Origin: Verrucomicrobiaceae bacterium
GTDB lineage: Bacteria; Verrucomicrobiota; Verrucomicrobiia; Verrucomicrobiales; Verrucomicrobiaceae
Length of the DNA: 64,000 nucleotides
Direction of reading: 5' to 3'
Assembly: GCA_015075365.1 (NCBI GenBank)
Contig: JABTUN010000004.1
Coordinates: 496,001-560,000, forward strand
Shown here: in pieces, positions 33,700 to 41,492 of the stretch
Layout of the letters: each line of letters opens with the position of its first letter
Numbering within the stretch: the stretch's first letter is position 1
Notes under the pieces: model-generated
Seen by the model: only the letters and a program-made list of their open reading frames with translations
What the model was told of the DNA's origin: nothing
Database searches by the model: none
Program-made: the position numbers and the translations under genes

Positions 33700-35193
33700 C
33701 TACTTGCCCTTCATCACCAACGACCCGCCAACCGCAATCACCGTGTTCAAAGCGAGCGCCCAGATGCCGGGGTGGAAGCCGCTGGTCTTTAAAGAGGCCA
33801 TGAAGGTGCCGCTCTTGTCATCCACCCAGAAGAAGGACAGCGCGAAGAGCAACCCGATGAGCATGCCGGCGAAGACAGGGCCGGATCTCATGCCTTTCCA
33901 ATGGATGCCGATGAGGAAGGCCGGCGCGATTTGCAACAGCATGTCGAACTTCATCTCCAGCAGCTCGACGAGCGTGAACTTCACGCCGGAGCTGTTCATG
34001 TAGATGGCGAAGGACGCCAGCAGGATGACGATGATCGTCGATATCCATTTGCCGAGGCTCGTGAGCGATTCCTGGCTGGCATCCGGCTTCACAAATCCAG
34101 CATACAGATCCTTTGTGACCATGCTGGAGAGCGAGAGCAGGCAGGAATCCGCCGTGGACATGATCGCGCCGAGCACGGCGGCGAAAATGAGCACCACCAG
34201 ACCATGCCCAAACGCGCTCTGCTCCTGCACCTGCCGCATCATCACGCCGATGACGCCGTCGGAGCTCACGCCATCGAGTTTTCCCGCGAGATGCGCCGCG
34301 GCGGTAACACCGGCGAGCACGGCAATGAGCGCGGTGGTGAGCGGCATGAAGGCCATCACGGCCATGCTGCGGCGCAGCGCCTTGGCCGAACGAGCCGCGT
34401 AGATGCGCTGAATGGCCTGCGGATACAACGCGGCACCGACACCGAGCAAAAGAATGTAACTAAGCCAGTTCCGCGCCTCCGCGGCCTTCGGCGGCAGCAC
34501 CTTCGCGGGAGCGATTTCGGCCAGTTTGCGCGTCGTGACCTCCAGCGAGCCGTATTCGGCAAAAATGAGCCCCAGCAGCACCAAGAAGCCCACGGCGAGG
34601 ATGCCGCCCTGGATCACATCCGTCCACGCCACGGCACGAAAGCCACCGAGCGTCTCATAAAGCAGCATGATCGCCGCCAGCACTGCCACGCCCCATGCGA
34701 AGGCCACATCCGGCGGCAGCGTCGTGAGTCCCTCCACCGCGCGACCCATCGCGGTGAGCTGCGCAAGGTAAAAATTCAGCAGCGCGGCCACCATGATCAG
34801 CGTGGCGAGCAAATTCAGCCCGCGATGCTGGAAGCGATGCGCCAGGAAATCCGTCGGCGTGATGAAGATATGCTTTTTCGCCAGCGTGAAGAGCTTCGGC
34901 GCGAGGATCAGGTAGGTCACGACGATGGCCGACATGAAATGCACGCTCGCCAGCCACGAGAAGCCGCTGCGGTAGGCTTTGCCCGAGAAACCGAGGATCG
35001 TGTTCCCGCTGTATTGCGTGGCGTAGAGCGTCAGCAGCAGCACGAAGAAGCCCACGCCCTTCCCGCCGAGGAAATGATCGCGCATCGAGTTCTCCTCGCG
35101 CGCCTGGCGGCCGAGCCAGCCGATCCACACGAGCGAGAGCAGGTAGAGGCCGATGAAAACGAGCCCGCCGGTGCCGAAAGGAATCGCATTCAT
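33700..35193 (-). CDS. Sodium:solute symporter family transporter
   Basis: A 497-residue membrane protein with about 13 hydrophobic segments. Family features are the N-terminal YLLSLVWIGWLGRQ, QYSGNTILGFSGKAYRSG in the substrate/sodium region, FLAHRFQHRGLNLLA, and LGAIMSTADSCLLSLSS, the SSS signature. It overlaps a small DUF3311-like membrane protein gene by 4 bp; such small partners commonly accompany SSS genes. The solute is unknown. The last 88 bp have a diverged second copy at 33126-33213. Confidence 0.9.
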   Translation of the reverse strand: MNAIPFGTGGLVFIGLYLLSLVWIGWLGRQAREENSMRDHFLGGKGVGFFVLLLTLYATQYSGNTILGFSGKAYRSGFSWLASVHFMSAIVVTYLILAPKLFTLAKKHIFITPTDFLAHRFQHRGLNLLATLIMVAALLNFYLAQLTAMGRAVEGLTTLPPDVAFAWGVAVLAAIMLLYETLGGFRAVAWTDVIQGGILAVGFLVLLGLIFAEYGSLEVTTRKLAEIAPAKVLPPKAAEARNWLSYILLLGVGAALYPQAIQRIYAARSAKALRRSMAVMAFMPLTTALIAVLAGVTAAAHLAGKLDGVSSDGVIGVMMRQVQEQSAFGHGLVVLIFAAVLGAIMSTADSCLLSLSSMVTKDLYAGFVKPDASQESLTSLGKWISTIIVILLASFAIYMNSSGVKFTLVELLEMKFDMLLQIAPAFLIGIHWKGMRSGPVFAGMLIGLLFALSFFWVDDKSGTFMASLKTSGFHPGIWALALNTVIAVGGSLVMKGK

Positions 35194-35411
35194 GCCTGAT
35201 CGTCATCCTCCTCCGGCCAGCGTTTCACAAACAGCCACGCCGTGAACAGCGACATGGCCGCCGAGCCCAAAACCGACACCGCCGCCCACAGCGGCATGCC
35301 CAGCACGATCGTGCCGACCTCCGGCGGCCAATACCACGGGATGGAGATCGCCAGCAGGACCGCATACACGGCCCAGATCCAAGGCGAGAGATTGCTGCGC
35401 GTCGGTTTCAT
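35190..35411 (-). CDS. Small two-helix membrane protein, DUF3311-like symporter partner
   Basis: A 73-residue protein with two transmembrane segments (about 11-29 and 36-62) and an acidic C-terminus. The pattern PWYWPPEVGTIVLGMPLWA resembles DUF3311 proteins encoded directly before sodium:solute symporters. The stop overlaps the symporter start by 4 bp, supporting coupled translation and a shared function as accessory subunit. Confidence 0.78.
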   Translation of the reverse strand: MKPTRSNLSPWIWAVYAVLLAISIPWYWPPEVGTIVLGMPLWAAVSVLGSAAMSLFTAWLFVKRWPEEDDDQA

Positions 35412-35513
35412 CGGAAAAACGCCCGATTCATGCCGGAGGAGCGCGCTTTGTCGAGAAGTGATGCTGAGTCACGTTCGATGCCCTTTTCAGGTTCACGCAT
35501 CACTCGCCACGCC

Positions 35514-36164
35514 TCACGGACTCACCCGCTTCTTCACCCACATGCCGTTCTCACGCACATAGAGCAGGCGGTCGTGAAGGCGGCTGGTGCGGCCCTGCCA
35601 GAATTCGATTTCGGTCGGCAGCAGCGTGTAGCCGCCCCAGAAGGGCGGACACGGCACTTCCTCGCCGTATTTCGCCTCGATCTCAGCGGCGCGTCCTTCC
35701 AGCCAGGCACGGTCCGGGATGATCTGGCTCTGCGCGGAAGCCCATGCACCGATTTGATGACCGTGGGGACGTGTGGCGAAATAGGCCTGCGCCTCCTCAT
35801 GCGGCAGTTTGCTCACCGTGCCGCGCACGATGGCCTGGCGGTGACGCTCGTTCCAAAGAAAGCACGCCGAGGCACGCGGATTCGCGGCCAGTTCGCGGCC
35901 CTTGGCGCTCTCATAGTTGGTGAAAAACTGGAAGCCGCGCTCGTCGATGCCTTTGAGCAGCACCGTGCGCACATTCGGCGCGCCGTCGGGCGTGGCGGTG
36001 GCCAGTTGCATCGCATTCGGCTCCGGCAGGTTGTGAGACATCGCATCGTTGAACCACAGTTTGAAAAGAGCCACGGGGTCGGCGGGCGTGTTGGACTCGA
36101 GCAGCATGTCGAGGTCGTAGCTCACACGCAGGTCTTGGAGATTGAGTTTGTCAGGGGCAGACAT
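35514..36164 (-). CDS. pdxH: Pyridoxamine 5'-phosphate oxidase
   Basis: A 216-residue FMN enzyme that makes pyridoxal 5'-phosphate. Typical motifs are NAMQLATATPDGAPNVRTVLLK, FFTNYESAKGRELAANP, RQAIVRGTVSKLP, SQSQIIP, and the end segment WQGRTSRLHDRLLY containing the PLP-site residues. The length is usual. It is divergent from hpt with about 24 bp between the starts, so the promoters must overlap the genes. Confidence 0.95.
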   Translation of the reverse strand: MSAPDKLNLQDLRVSYDLDMLLESNTPADPVALFKLWFNDAMSHNLPEPNAMQLATATPDGAPNVRTVLLKGIDERGFQFFTNYESAKGRELAANPRASACFLWNERHRQAIVRGTVSKLPHEEAQAYFATRPHGHQIGAWASAQSQIIPDRAWLEGRAAEIEAKYGEEVPCPPFWGGYTLLPTEIEFWQGRTSRLHDRLLYVRENGMWVKKRVSP

Positions 36165-36188
36165 ATGGCGCTAAAAAGAGAGCACATC

Positions 36189-36737
36189 ATGCCCGCGCCT
36201 GTCACCGGAGTTTTAGCTGATCTTGACCGAATTTTGCTCTCGACCGAGCAAATCCAGTCCCGCGTGGCCGAAATGGCCGCCACCTTGAACCGCCACTACG
36301 CGAATAAAACGGTCAGCGTGCTGGCTCTCATGGACGGCGCGCTGTTTTTCGTGGCGGACCTGCTGCGCCACCTGGAGGTGCCGGTGCGGCTCTATACCGT
36401 GAGCGCCAGCAGCTACCACGGCGGCACCGCCAGCAGCGGCGAGGTGCGGATGAACTGGCCCGCCGGACTCGATTTCCAAGGCCAGGACGTGCTCCTGCTC
36501 GATGACATCCTCGACACCGGCCTCACGCTGGGCGTGCTGCGGGACAAGATCGCCGCGCAACAGCCCGCGTCGCTGCGCACCGGCGTCCTGCTCGCCAAAA
36601 AACGCGAACGCGTGCGCGACGTCATCGTTGAGGACATCGGCTTCGAAATCGAGGACGAGTTCGTCGTCGGCTACGGCATGGATTACCAGGGCCGCTTCCG
36701 CAACCTGCCCTGCATCGGCATTTTGAACCCCGCGTGA
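36189..36737 (+). CDS. hpt: Hypoxanthine phosphoribosyltransferase
   Basis: A 182-residue purine salvage enzyme. The PRPP-binding motif is VLLLDDILDTGLTL (about 106-119), the early loop is ALMDGALFFVADLL, and VGYGMDYQGRFRNLPCIGIL is the standard C-terminus that closes over the purine. The ATG at 36189 is chosen for length; the frame is open upstream but would run antisense through pdxH. Its stop overlaps an alternative GTG start of the next gene. Confidence 0.94.
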   Translation: MPAPVTGVLADLDRILLSTEQIQSRVAEMAATLNRHYANKTVSVLALMDGALFFVADLLRHLEVPVRLYTVSASSYHGGTASSGEVRMNWPAGLDFQGQDVLLLDDILDTGLTLGVLRDKIAAQQPASLRTGVLLAKKRERVRDVIVEDIGFEIEDEFVVGYGMDYQGRFRNLPCIGILNPA

Positions 36738-36742
36738 CCTCC

Positions 36743-36988
36743 ATGACCGTCCGCGTGCTCTTCTTTTCCGTTCTCAAAGACCTCACCGGCACCGGCGAAG
36801 TGCCCGTCGAATGCCCTGCCGGCTCCACCATGGCTGCATTGCTCGACCAGCTCTTCCACCGCTGGCCCCAACTCCGCGACTGGGACCGCAGCCTCCTCCT
36901 CGCCCTCGATCAAACCTACGTGAAACGCGACGCCGCCCTCCACGACGGCGCCGAAGTCGCCCTCATGCCGCCCGTGCAAGGCGGCTGA
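36743..36988 (+). CDS. MoaD/ThiS-like sulfur carrier protein
   Basis: An 81-residue ubiquitin-fold protein beginning VRVLFFSVLKDLTGTGEV and ending in the functional Gly-Gly (VALMPPVQGG), the pattern of MoaD, the small subunit of molybdopterin synthase. A GTG 9 bases upstream would overlap the hpt stop and is an alternative start. No moaE or other molybdenum cofactor gene is visible here, so the pathway role is inferred from sequence alone. Confidence 0.85.
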   Translation: MTVRVLFFSVLKDLTGTGEVPVECPAGSTMAALLDQLFHRWPQLRDWDRSLLLALDQTYVKRDAALHDGAEVALMPPVQGG

Positions 36989-36993
36989 GGAAA

Positions 36994-37052
36994 GTGGAAC
37001 AGGTTTTCAACCTGTTCATCGAAAGGACGGACAGGTTACAAACCTGTCCCAC
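36994..37052. repeat. Palindromic element: two hairpins with a short outer stem
   Basis: Hairpins GAACAGGTT/AACCTGTTC (36997-37005, 37009-37017) and GGACAGGTT/AACCTGTCC (37029-37037, 37041-37049), each with a 3-base loop, are enclosed by GTGG/CCAC. It begins 5 bases after the MoaD stop, just before the sulfatase gene. Confidence 0.75.
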
Positions 37053-37067
37053 GTTCTCACGCTGCCC

Positions 37068-38456
37068 ATGCGCTGCCTTTTCTTCCTCTTCGCCCTCTGC
37101 CCTTGGCTCTTCGCTGCCTCGGCCCCGCCGAACCTCATCTTCATCCTCGCCGATGACTTCGGCTACGGCGACCTCGGTTGCATGGGAGGCACGGACATTG
37201 CCACGCCGAACATCGACCGGCTCGCGGCCGAGGGCGTGAAGTTCACCGATTTCTACGCGAACGCGCCCGTCTGCACACCCACGCGCACCGGCTTCATGAC
37301 GGGACGCTGGCAGCAGCGCTGCGGCATCGAGTTCGCCTTCGGTTATCAGGTCGAGCAATTCCGCCGCGTGAATGGCGAGTGGGTGCCGGAGAAGGATTTT
37401 CACGGCCTCGGCCTGCCTTTGACCGAAATCACGCTCGCGCAGAAGCTCAAAGCCGCGGGCTACGCCACCGGAGCCTTCGGCAAATGGCATCTCGGCTTCA
37501 AAGACGAGTTTAATCCCGTGAACCGCGGCTTTGACGAGTACTTTGGTGAGCTGCTCGGCCACGCAGACTACTACCAGCACGCCTACTACGACGGCACCTA
37601 TGCCCTGCGCGACGCCCTTAAGCCCGTGAAACTCGAAGGCTACTTCACCGACCTCATCAACGACCGCGCGGCCAAATTCATCCGCGACCACGCGAAGCAG
37701 CCTTTCTTTCTCTACGTGCCGCACCTCGCTGTCCACGCGCCCTTCCAGCCGCCGGACGCGCCACAGACGCCGATGGTCACCAAAGACAGCATGCACCACG
37801 GCAGCCGCGCCATTTACAAGGCCATGGTCGAGCGCATCGACCAGGGCGTCGGCATGATCCTCGCCGAGCTCGACAAAAGCGGCCTCGCCGACAACACGCT
37901 CGTCGTTTTCTCCAGTGACAACGGAGGCGAGCGCTACAGCCGCAATGCGCCGCTCTTCCATCACAAAGCCACCGTCTGGGAAGGCGGCATCCGCGTGCCC
38001 TGCCTGATGCGCTGGCCTGCGAAGCTGCCGAAAGGCAAGGTCACCTCGCAAATGGCCATCACGATGGATCTGCATGCCACGTTCCTTGCCGCTGCTCGCT
38101 CTGTAGTCCCGGCTTCAGCCGGTTCAGAGCCGCCTAAAGGCGGGACTACGAACGAAAAGCCGCTCGACGGCATCGACCTGATACCGCTGCTCACGAGCGA
38201 CGCCAGGCCCATCGACCGCACCTTCTTCTGGCGCATCGACCGCTCAAATCGCAAGCAGAAGGCCATCCGCCACGGCAAATGGAAGTACATCAACGACGGC
38301 AACACCATGGACCTCCTCTTTGACCTAGAAGCCGACATCGGCGAGCGCACCAACCTAGGTTACCAACACCCCGAAATCCTCGGCGATCTCAAAACGAAGC
38401 TGAAGAAGTGGGAGTCGGAAATGGACGCGACAGAGCGGGAGATTTGGGTGCGCTGA
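37068..38456 (+). CDS. Type I sulfatase, exported
   Basis: A 462-residue sulfatase with a signal peptide (residues 1-18, ending AASA). The metal site is LIFILADDFGYGDLG (Asp-Asp near 29-30). The formylglycine motif is Cys69 in VCTPTRTGFMTGR (C-x-P-x-R), so it needs formylglycine-generating enzyme. KWHLGF and FSSDNGG add further metal and substrate residues. Near residues 346-361 lies SVVPASAGSEPPKGG, encoded by an in-frame palindromic repeat (38103-38149). Verrucomicrobiota use sulfatases on sulfated polysaccharides and mucins; the substrate here is unknown. Confidence 0.92.
   Translation: MRCLFFLFALCPWLFAASAPPNLIFILADDFGYGDLGCMGGTDIATPNIDRLAAEGVKFTDFYANAPVCTPTRTGFMTGRWQQRCGIEFAFGYQVEQFRRVNGEWVPEKDFHGLGLPLTEITLAQKLKAAGYATGAFGKWHLGFKDEFNPVNRGFDEYFGELLGHADYYQHAYYDGTYALRDALKPVKLEGYFTDLINDRAAKFIRDHAKQPFFLYVPHLAVHAPFQPPDAPQTPMVTKDSMHHGSRAIYKAMVERIDQGVGMILAELDKSGLADNTLVVFSSDNGGERYSRNAPLFHHKATVWEGGIRVPCLMRWPAKLPKGKVTSQMAITMDLHATFLAAARSVVPASAGSEPPKGGTTNEKPLDGIDLIPLLTSDARPIDRTFFWRIDRSNRKQKAIRHGKWKYINDGNTMDLLFDLEADIGERTNLGYQHPEILGDLKTKLKKWESEMDATEREIWVR
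38103..38149. repeat. Palindromic element inside the sulfatase coding sequence
   Basis: The outer stem GTAGTCCCG (38103-38111) pairs with CGGGACTAC (38141-38149). Inside are hairpins CCGGC/GCCGG (38109-38113, 38118-38122) and CCGCC/GGCGG (38130-38134, 38139-38143) with 4-base loops. It is read through in frame, adding about 16 residues. The layout matches elements at 15937 and 27684. Confidence 0.82.
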
Positions 38457-38561
38457 TTATCCACCCCTATCCTGCCACCTGCCATTTTTCCTCCGAAATT
38501 GTAATCGCGCGTTTTTGCGCGCCCTGCTTAAATCGCGGCCAATTCCAAACCGATTCCCGAC

Positions 38562-39197
38562 GTGTTTGAACTCTTCCAGGTGGCGATCAGCCCGCATCAA
38601 ATCCTCCTCACGCTCCTGCTGGCGCTGGTCGTTTTCTATTGGCTGCTCGTCGTGCTCGGCGCGCTGGATTTCGAGACAGACCTCCCCGACAGCATGGATG
38701 GCGACGCCGACACTCACGCTCATCATGGCGTGAACACCAGCGGTGCCTGGATCACCGCCGGGCGCTTCTTTGGCTTCTCGCAGGTTCCCATCGTCGTGTG
38801 GCTGAGCTTCATGGTGCTCTTCATGTGGTTCTTCTCGTTGGTGTTGAACCAAAAATGGAACCCCGAGGATGGCACACCGCGTGCCCTGCTCCTTCTGCTG
38901 CCCAACATGGTGGCAAGCCTTGCCGCCACCAAGCTCGTCACCATTCCCGTCGCGAAGCTCTTCAAAGCCATGACTGATGCGGACACGGAAGCCGAGGAGG
39001 TCATCGGGCGCACCGGCGTCGTAGCCTCCATCGAGGTCGATGAACGCTACGGCCAGCTCGAAATCACCGCCAAGGGAGCGCCGTTGCTCATCAATGTCCG
39101 CGTCGAACCCGGCGGAGTGCCCATCACGAAAGGCACCGCTGCCAAAGTGACCGCAGCTGGCCCCGACAGCGCCTACTACTTCATCGAAGCCGTCTAA
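38562..39197 (+). CDS. YqiJ/NfeD-like membrane protein with C-terminal OB fold
   Basis: A 211-residue protein. Transmembrane segments lie at about 13-33, 72-96 and 107-128, followed by a C-terminal OB-fold-like domain from about 145 (GRTGVVASIEVDERYGQLEI, PITKGTAAKVTAAG). This is the layout of E. coli YqiJ and the related NfeD proteins, which are found beside flotillins. It lies 18 bp upstream of a YqiK-type flotillin gene. By analogy it would anchor or modulate flotillin assemblies in the membrane. Confidence 0.87.
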   Translation: MFELFQVAISPHQILLTLLLALVVFYWLLVVLGALDFETDLPDSMDGDADTHAHHGVNTSGAWITAGRFFGFSQVPIVVWLSFMVLFMWFFSLVLNQKWNPEDGTPRALLLLLPNMVASLAATKLVTIPVAKLFKAMTDADTEAEEVIGRTGVVASIEVDERYGQLEITAKGAPLLINVRVEPGGVPITKGTAAKVTAAGPDSAYYFIEAV

Positions 39198-39215
39198 CCA
39201 CTCCATTCTCACATC

Positions 39216-41297
39216 ATGCACACATCCACACACCTCGCAGTCCTCCTCGAAGGCAGCATCCTCGTCGGAGTCATCATCATCGGCATCTTCCTCGGCGTGC
39301 TGATTCTATTCTCGCGCTTCTTCCGCAAGGTCACGCAGGGGCAGGCCATCGTGCGAAATGGCGTCGGCGGCACCAAGGTGTCCTTCAACGGCATGCTGGT
39401 CATCCCGGTCGCCCATCAGGCCGAGTACATGGACATCTCCGTGAAGCGCATCGAGATCGAGCGCAAGGCGAACGAAGGCCTCATCTGCAAAGACAACCTA
39501 CGCGCCGACATCAAGGTCGCCTTCTTCGTCCGCGTGAACAAAACGCCGGAAGACGTGCTGCGTGTCGCCCAGAGCATCGGTTGCGCCCGTGCAAGCGCGG
39601 TGGACACCATCCGCACGCTGTTTGACGCCAAATTCTCCGAGGCGCTGAAGACCGTCGGCAAGCGCTTCGACTTCGTGCAGCTCTACAACGAGCGTGATCA
39701 CTTCAAGAGCGAGATTTTGAAGGTCATCGGCACGGACTTGAACGGGTTCACGCTCGACGACTGCGCCATCGACTTCCTGGAGCAGACGCAGCTCGAGAAT
39801 CTCGATCCGGACAACATTCTCGATGCCGAGGGCATCAAGAAGATCACCGAACTCACCGCCGCGCAGGCCAAGCTGGCCAACAACATCCAGCGCGACAAGG
39901 AGAAGGTCATCAAGCAGCAGGACGTGCAGGCTCGTGAGGCCATTTTGGAGCTGGAACGCCAGCTTTCCGAAACGGAGGCCAAACAGAAGCGCGATGTCGA
40001 AAGCGTCAAAGCCCGCGAAATGGCCGAAATGATGAAAGTGCAGGAAGAAGAGCGCCTGAAGGCCGAACGTGCTAAAATCGCTGCCGACGAGGAAATCGCC
40101 GTCGCAACGCAGAACAAAGATCGGCAGGTTTTGGTCGCCCAGCGCAACAAGGAGCGCACCGATGCCGTCGAAATCGAGCGCGTCACCCGCGACCGCGATT
40201 TGGAGATCATCGAGCGTCAGCGCATCACCACGCTGAAGGACATCGAGAAGGAAAAAGCGGTCGAAGTGGAGAAAAAGAACATCCAGGAGGTCATCAAAGA
40301 CCGCGTGGCGCTCGAAAAGACCGTCGTCGTCGAGCAGCAGAAGATGAAGGACACCGAAGCCTTCGCCACCGCCGACCGCGAGAAGCAGGTCGCGCTCACC
40401 AACGCCGAGAAAAACGCGCAGGAGCAGCTCATCCAAAAGATCAAAGAAGCCGAGGCCGCGAAACAAGCTGCGCAGCTTGCCGCCGAACAAGCCGCCTTCA
40501 CGGCCATCAAAGCCGCCGAAGCCGCCAAACAGGCCGCCGAACTTCACGCGCAGGAACTCCTCACGCTCGCCGAAGCGAAGCAGGAAGCCTCTTCCAAAGA
40601 AGCCGCTGCCGAAAAAGCCCTCGCCGAAGCCGTCGCTGCCAAAGCGGCCGCTCCGGGACTGGGCGAAGCTCAAGTCTTGCTCGCGAAGGCCGAAGCCTCG
40701 CAGAAACAGGGTACCGTTGATGCCGAGGTCACGCAGCTCAAACTCGCTGCGGAAGCCGATGGCATCACGAAGAAGGCCCAGGCCATGAAGTTGCTCGAAG
40801 ACGCCGGTCGGCAGCACGAGGAATTCAAACTCAACCTCGACAAGGACAAGGCCGTTGCTCTCGCGGAGATCAACATTCAGAAAGACATTGCCGCCGCCCA
40901 GGCTGGCGTGCTCGGCGAGGCCATGAAGTCCGCCAAGATCGAGATCGTCGGCGGCGAAAGCCAGTTCTTCGACAAGATCACTAGCGCCATCGGCACCGCC
41001 CGTGCCGTGGACCGCATGGTCGAAGGCAGCCGCACCCTCACCGATGTGAAGGAAACTTTCTTCAATGGCGATCCCGACTACTTCAAAGCCCAGCTCAAGA
41101 CCGTGGTCGATCAATTCGGTCTCACCGCTGAAGACACGAAGAATCTCACTTTGTCCGCTCTGTTCGCGAAACTCATCGGCCTCAATCCCGATGCAGGAAC
41201 GCTCAACAAGCTCACCAGTATGATCGGCGCGGCTTCACGCTTCGGTTTGAGCGAGTCAAACGTCGCCGGTTTGCTCACCGCGAAGGCGAAGAAGTAA
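39216..41297 (+). CDS. YqiK-type flotillin (SPFH/band 7 protein)
   Basis: A 693-residue membrane-anchored protein. A single N-terminal transmembrane segment (about 10-32) is followed by an SPFH domain (about 35-210: VTQGQAIVRNGVGGTKVSF, KVAFFVRVNKTPEDVLRVAQ, GFTLDDCAIDFLEQTQLENL). A long Ala/Glu/Lys coiled coil runs from about 210 to 570, and a C-terminal domain follows. Flotillins organise membrane microdomains and oligomerise through the coiled coil. It is second in a four-gene operon with a YqiJ-like protein, a small membrane protein and a giant DUF3686 ATPase. Confidence 0.93.
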   Translation: MHTSTHLAVLLEGSILVGVIIIGIFLGVLILFSRFFRKVTQGQAIVRNGVGGTKVSFNGMLVIPVAHQAEYMDISVKRIEIERKANEGLICKDNLRADIKVAFFVRVNKTPEDVLRVAQSIGCARASAVDTIRTLFDAKFSEALKTVGKRFDFVQLYNERDHFKSEILKVIGTDLNGFTLDDCAIDFLEQTQLENLDPDNILDAEGIKKITELTAAQAKLANNIQRDKEKVIKQQDVQAREAILELERQLSETEAKQKRDVESVKAREMAEMMKVQEEERLKAERAKIAADEEIAVATQNKDRQVLVAQRNKERTDAVEIERVTRDRDLEIIERQRITTLKDIEKEKAVEVEKKNIQEVIKDRVALEKTVVVEQQKMKDTEAFATADREKQVALTNAEKNAQEQLIQKIKEAEAAKQAAQLAAEQAAFTAIKAAEAAKQAAELHAQELLTLAEAKQEASSKEAAAEKALAEAVAAKAAAPGLGEAQVLLAKAEASQKQGTVDAEVTQLKLAAEADGITKKAQAMKLLEDAGRQHEEFKLNLDKDKAVALAEINIQKDIAAAQAGVLGEAMKSAKIEIVGGESQFFDKITSAIGTARAVDRMVEGSRTLTDVKETFFNGDPDYFKAQLKTVVDQFGLTAEDTKNLTLSALFAKLIGLNPDAGTLNKLTSMIGAASRFGLSESNVAGLLTAKAKK

Positions 41298-41492
41298 ATG
41301 ACCCCGCCAATGAGCACGACTGATCCAAAGCATGCCAGCCTTTGGTCAACGCTTGCCAAGGTCTTCTTCACCTTTTTGGCCGTCTGTTTGCTTTTGGTGA
41401 ACATGTCGGCATCAAGCGGATGGATTGTGGTCGCCCTGGTTGCTCATGCGGCATGGTTTATAAAAATGACTTGGACGGACAAGCATGGCTGA
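41298..41492 (+). CDS. Small two-helix membrane protein in the flotillin operon
   Basis: A 64-residue protein with two hydrophobic segments (about 21-36 and 41-56), starting directly after the flotillin stop codon and overlapping the ATPase start by 8 bp. An internal Met at 41310 is an alternative start. No family recognised. The tight packing argues that it is translated and works with its neighbours, perhaps as a membrane adaptor. Confidence 0.65.
   Translation: MTPPMSTTDPKHASLWSTLAKVFFTFLAVCLLLVNMSASSGWIVVALVAHAAWFIKMTWTDKHG

Noticed and set aside
35430..36188. Upstream extension of hpt
   Set aside because: Lies antisense to pdxH; the hpt start at 36189 gives normal length.
39498..41114. 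538-codon frame antisense to the flotillin gene
   Set aside because: Composition is the mirror of a coiled coil (Phe/Leu/Gly-rich); no independent support.
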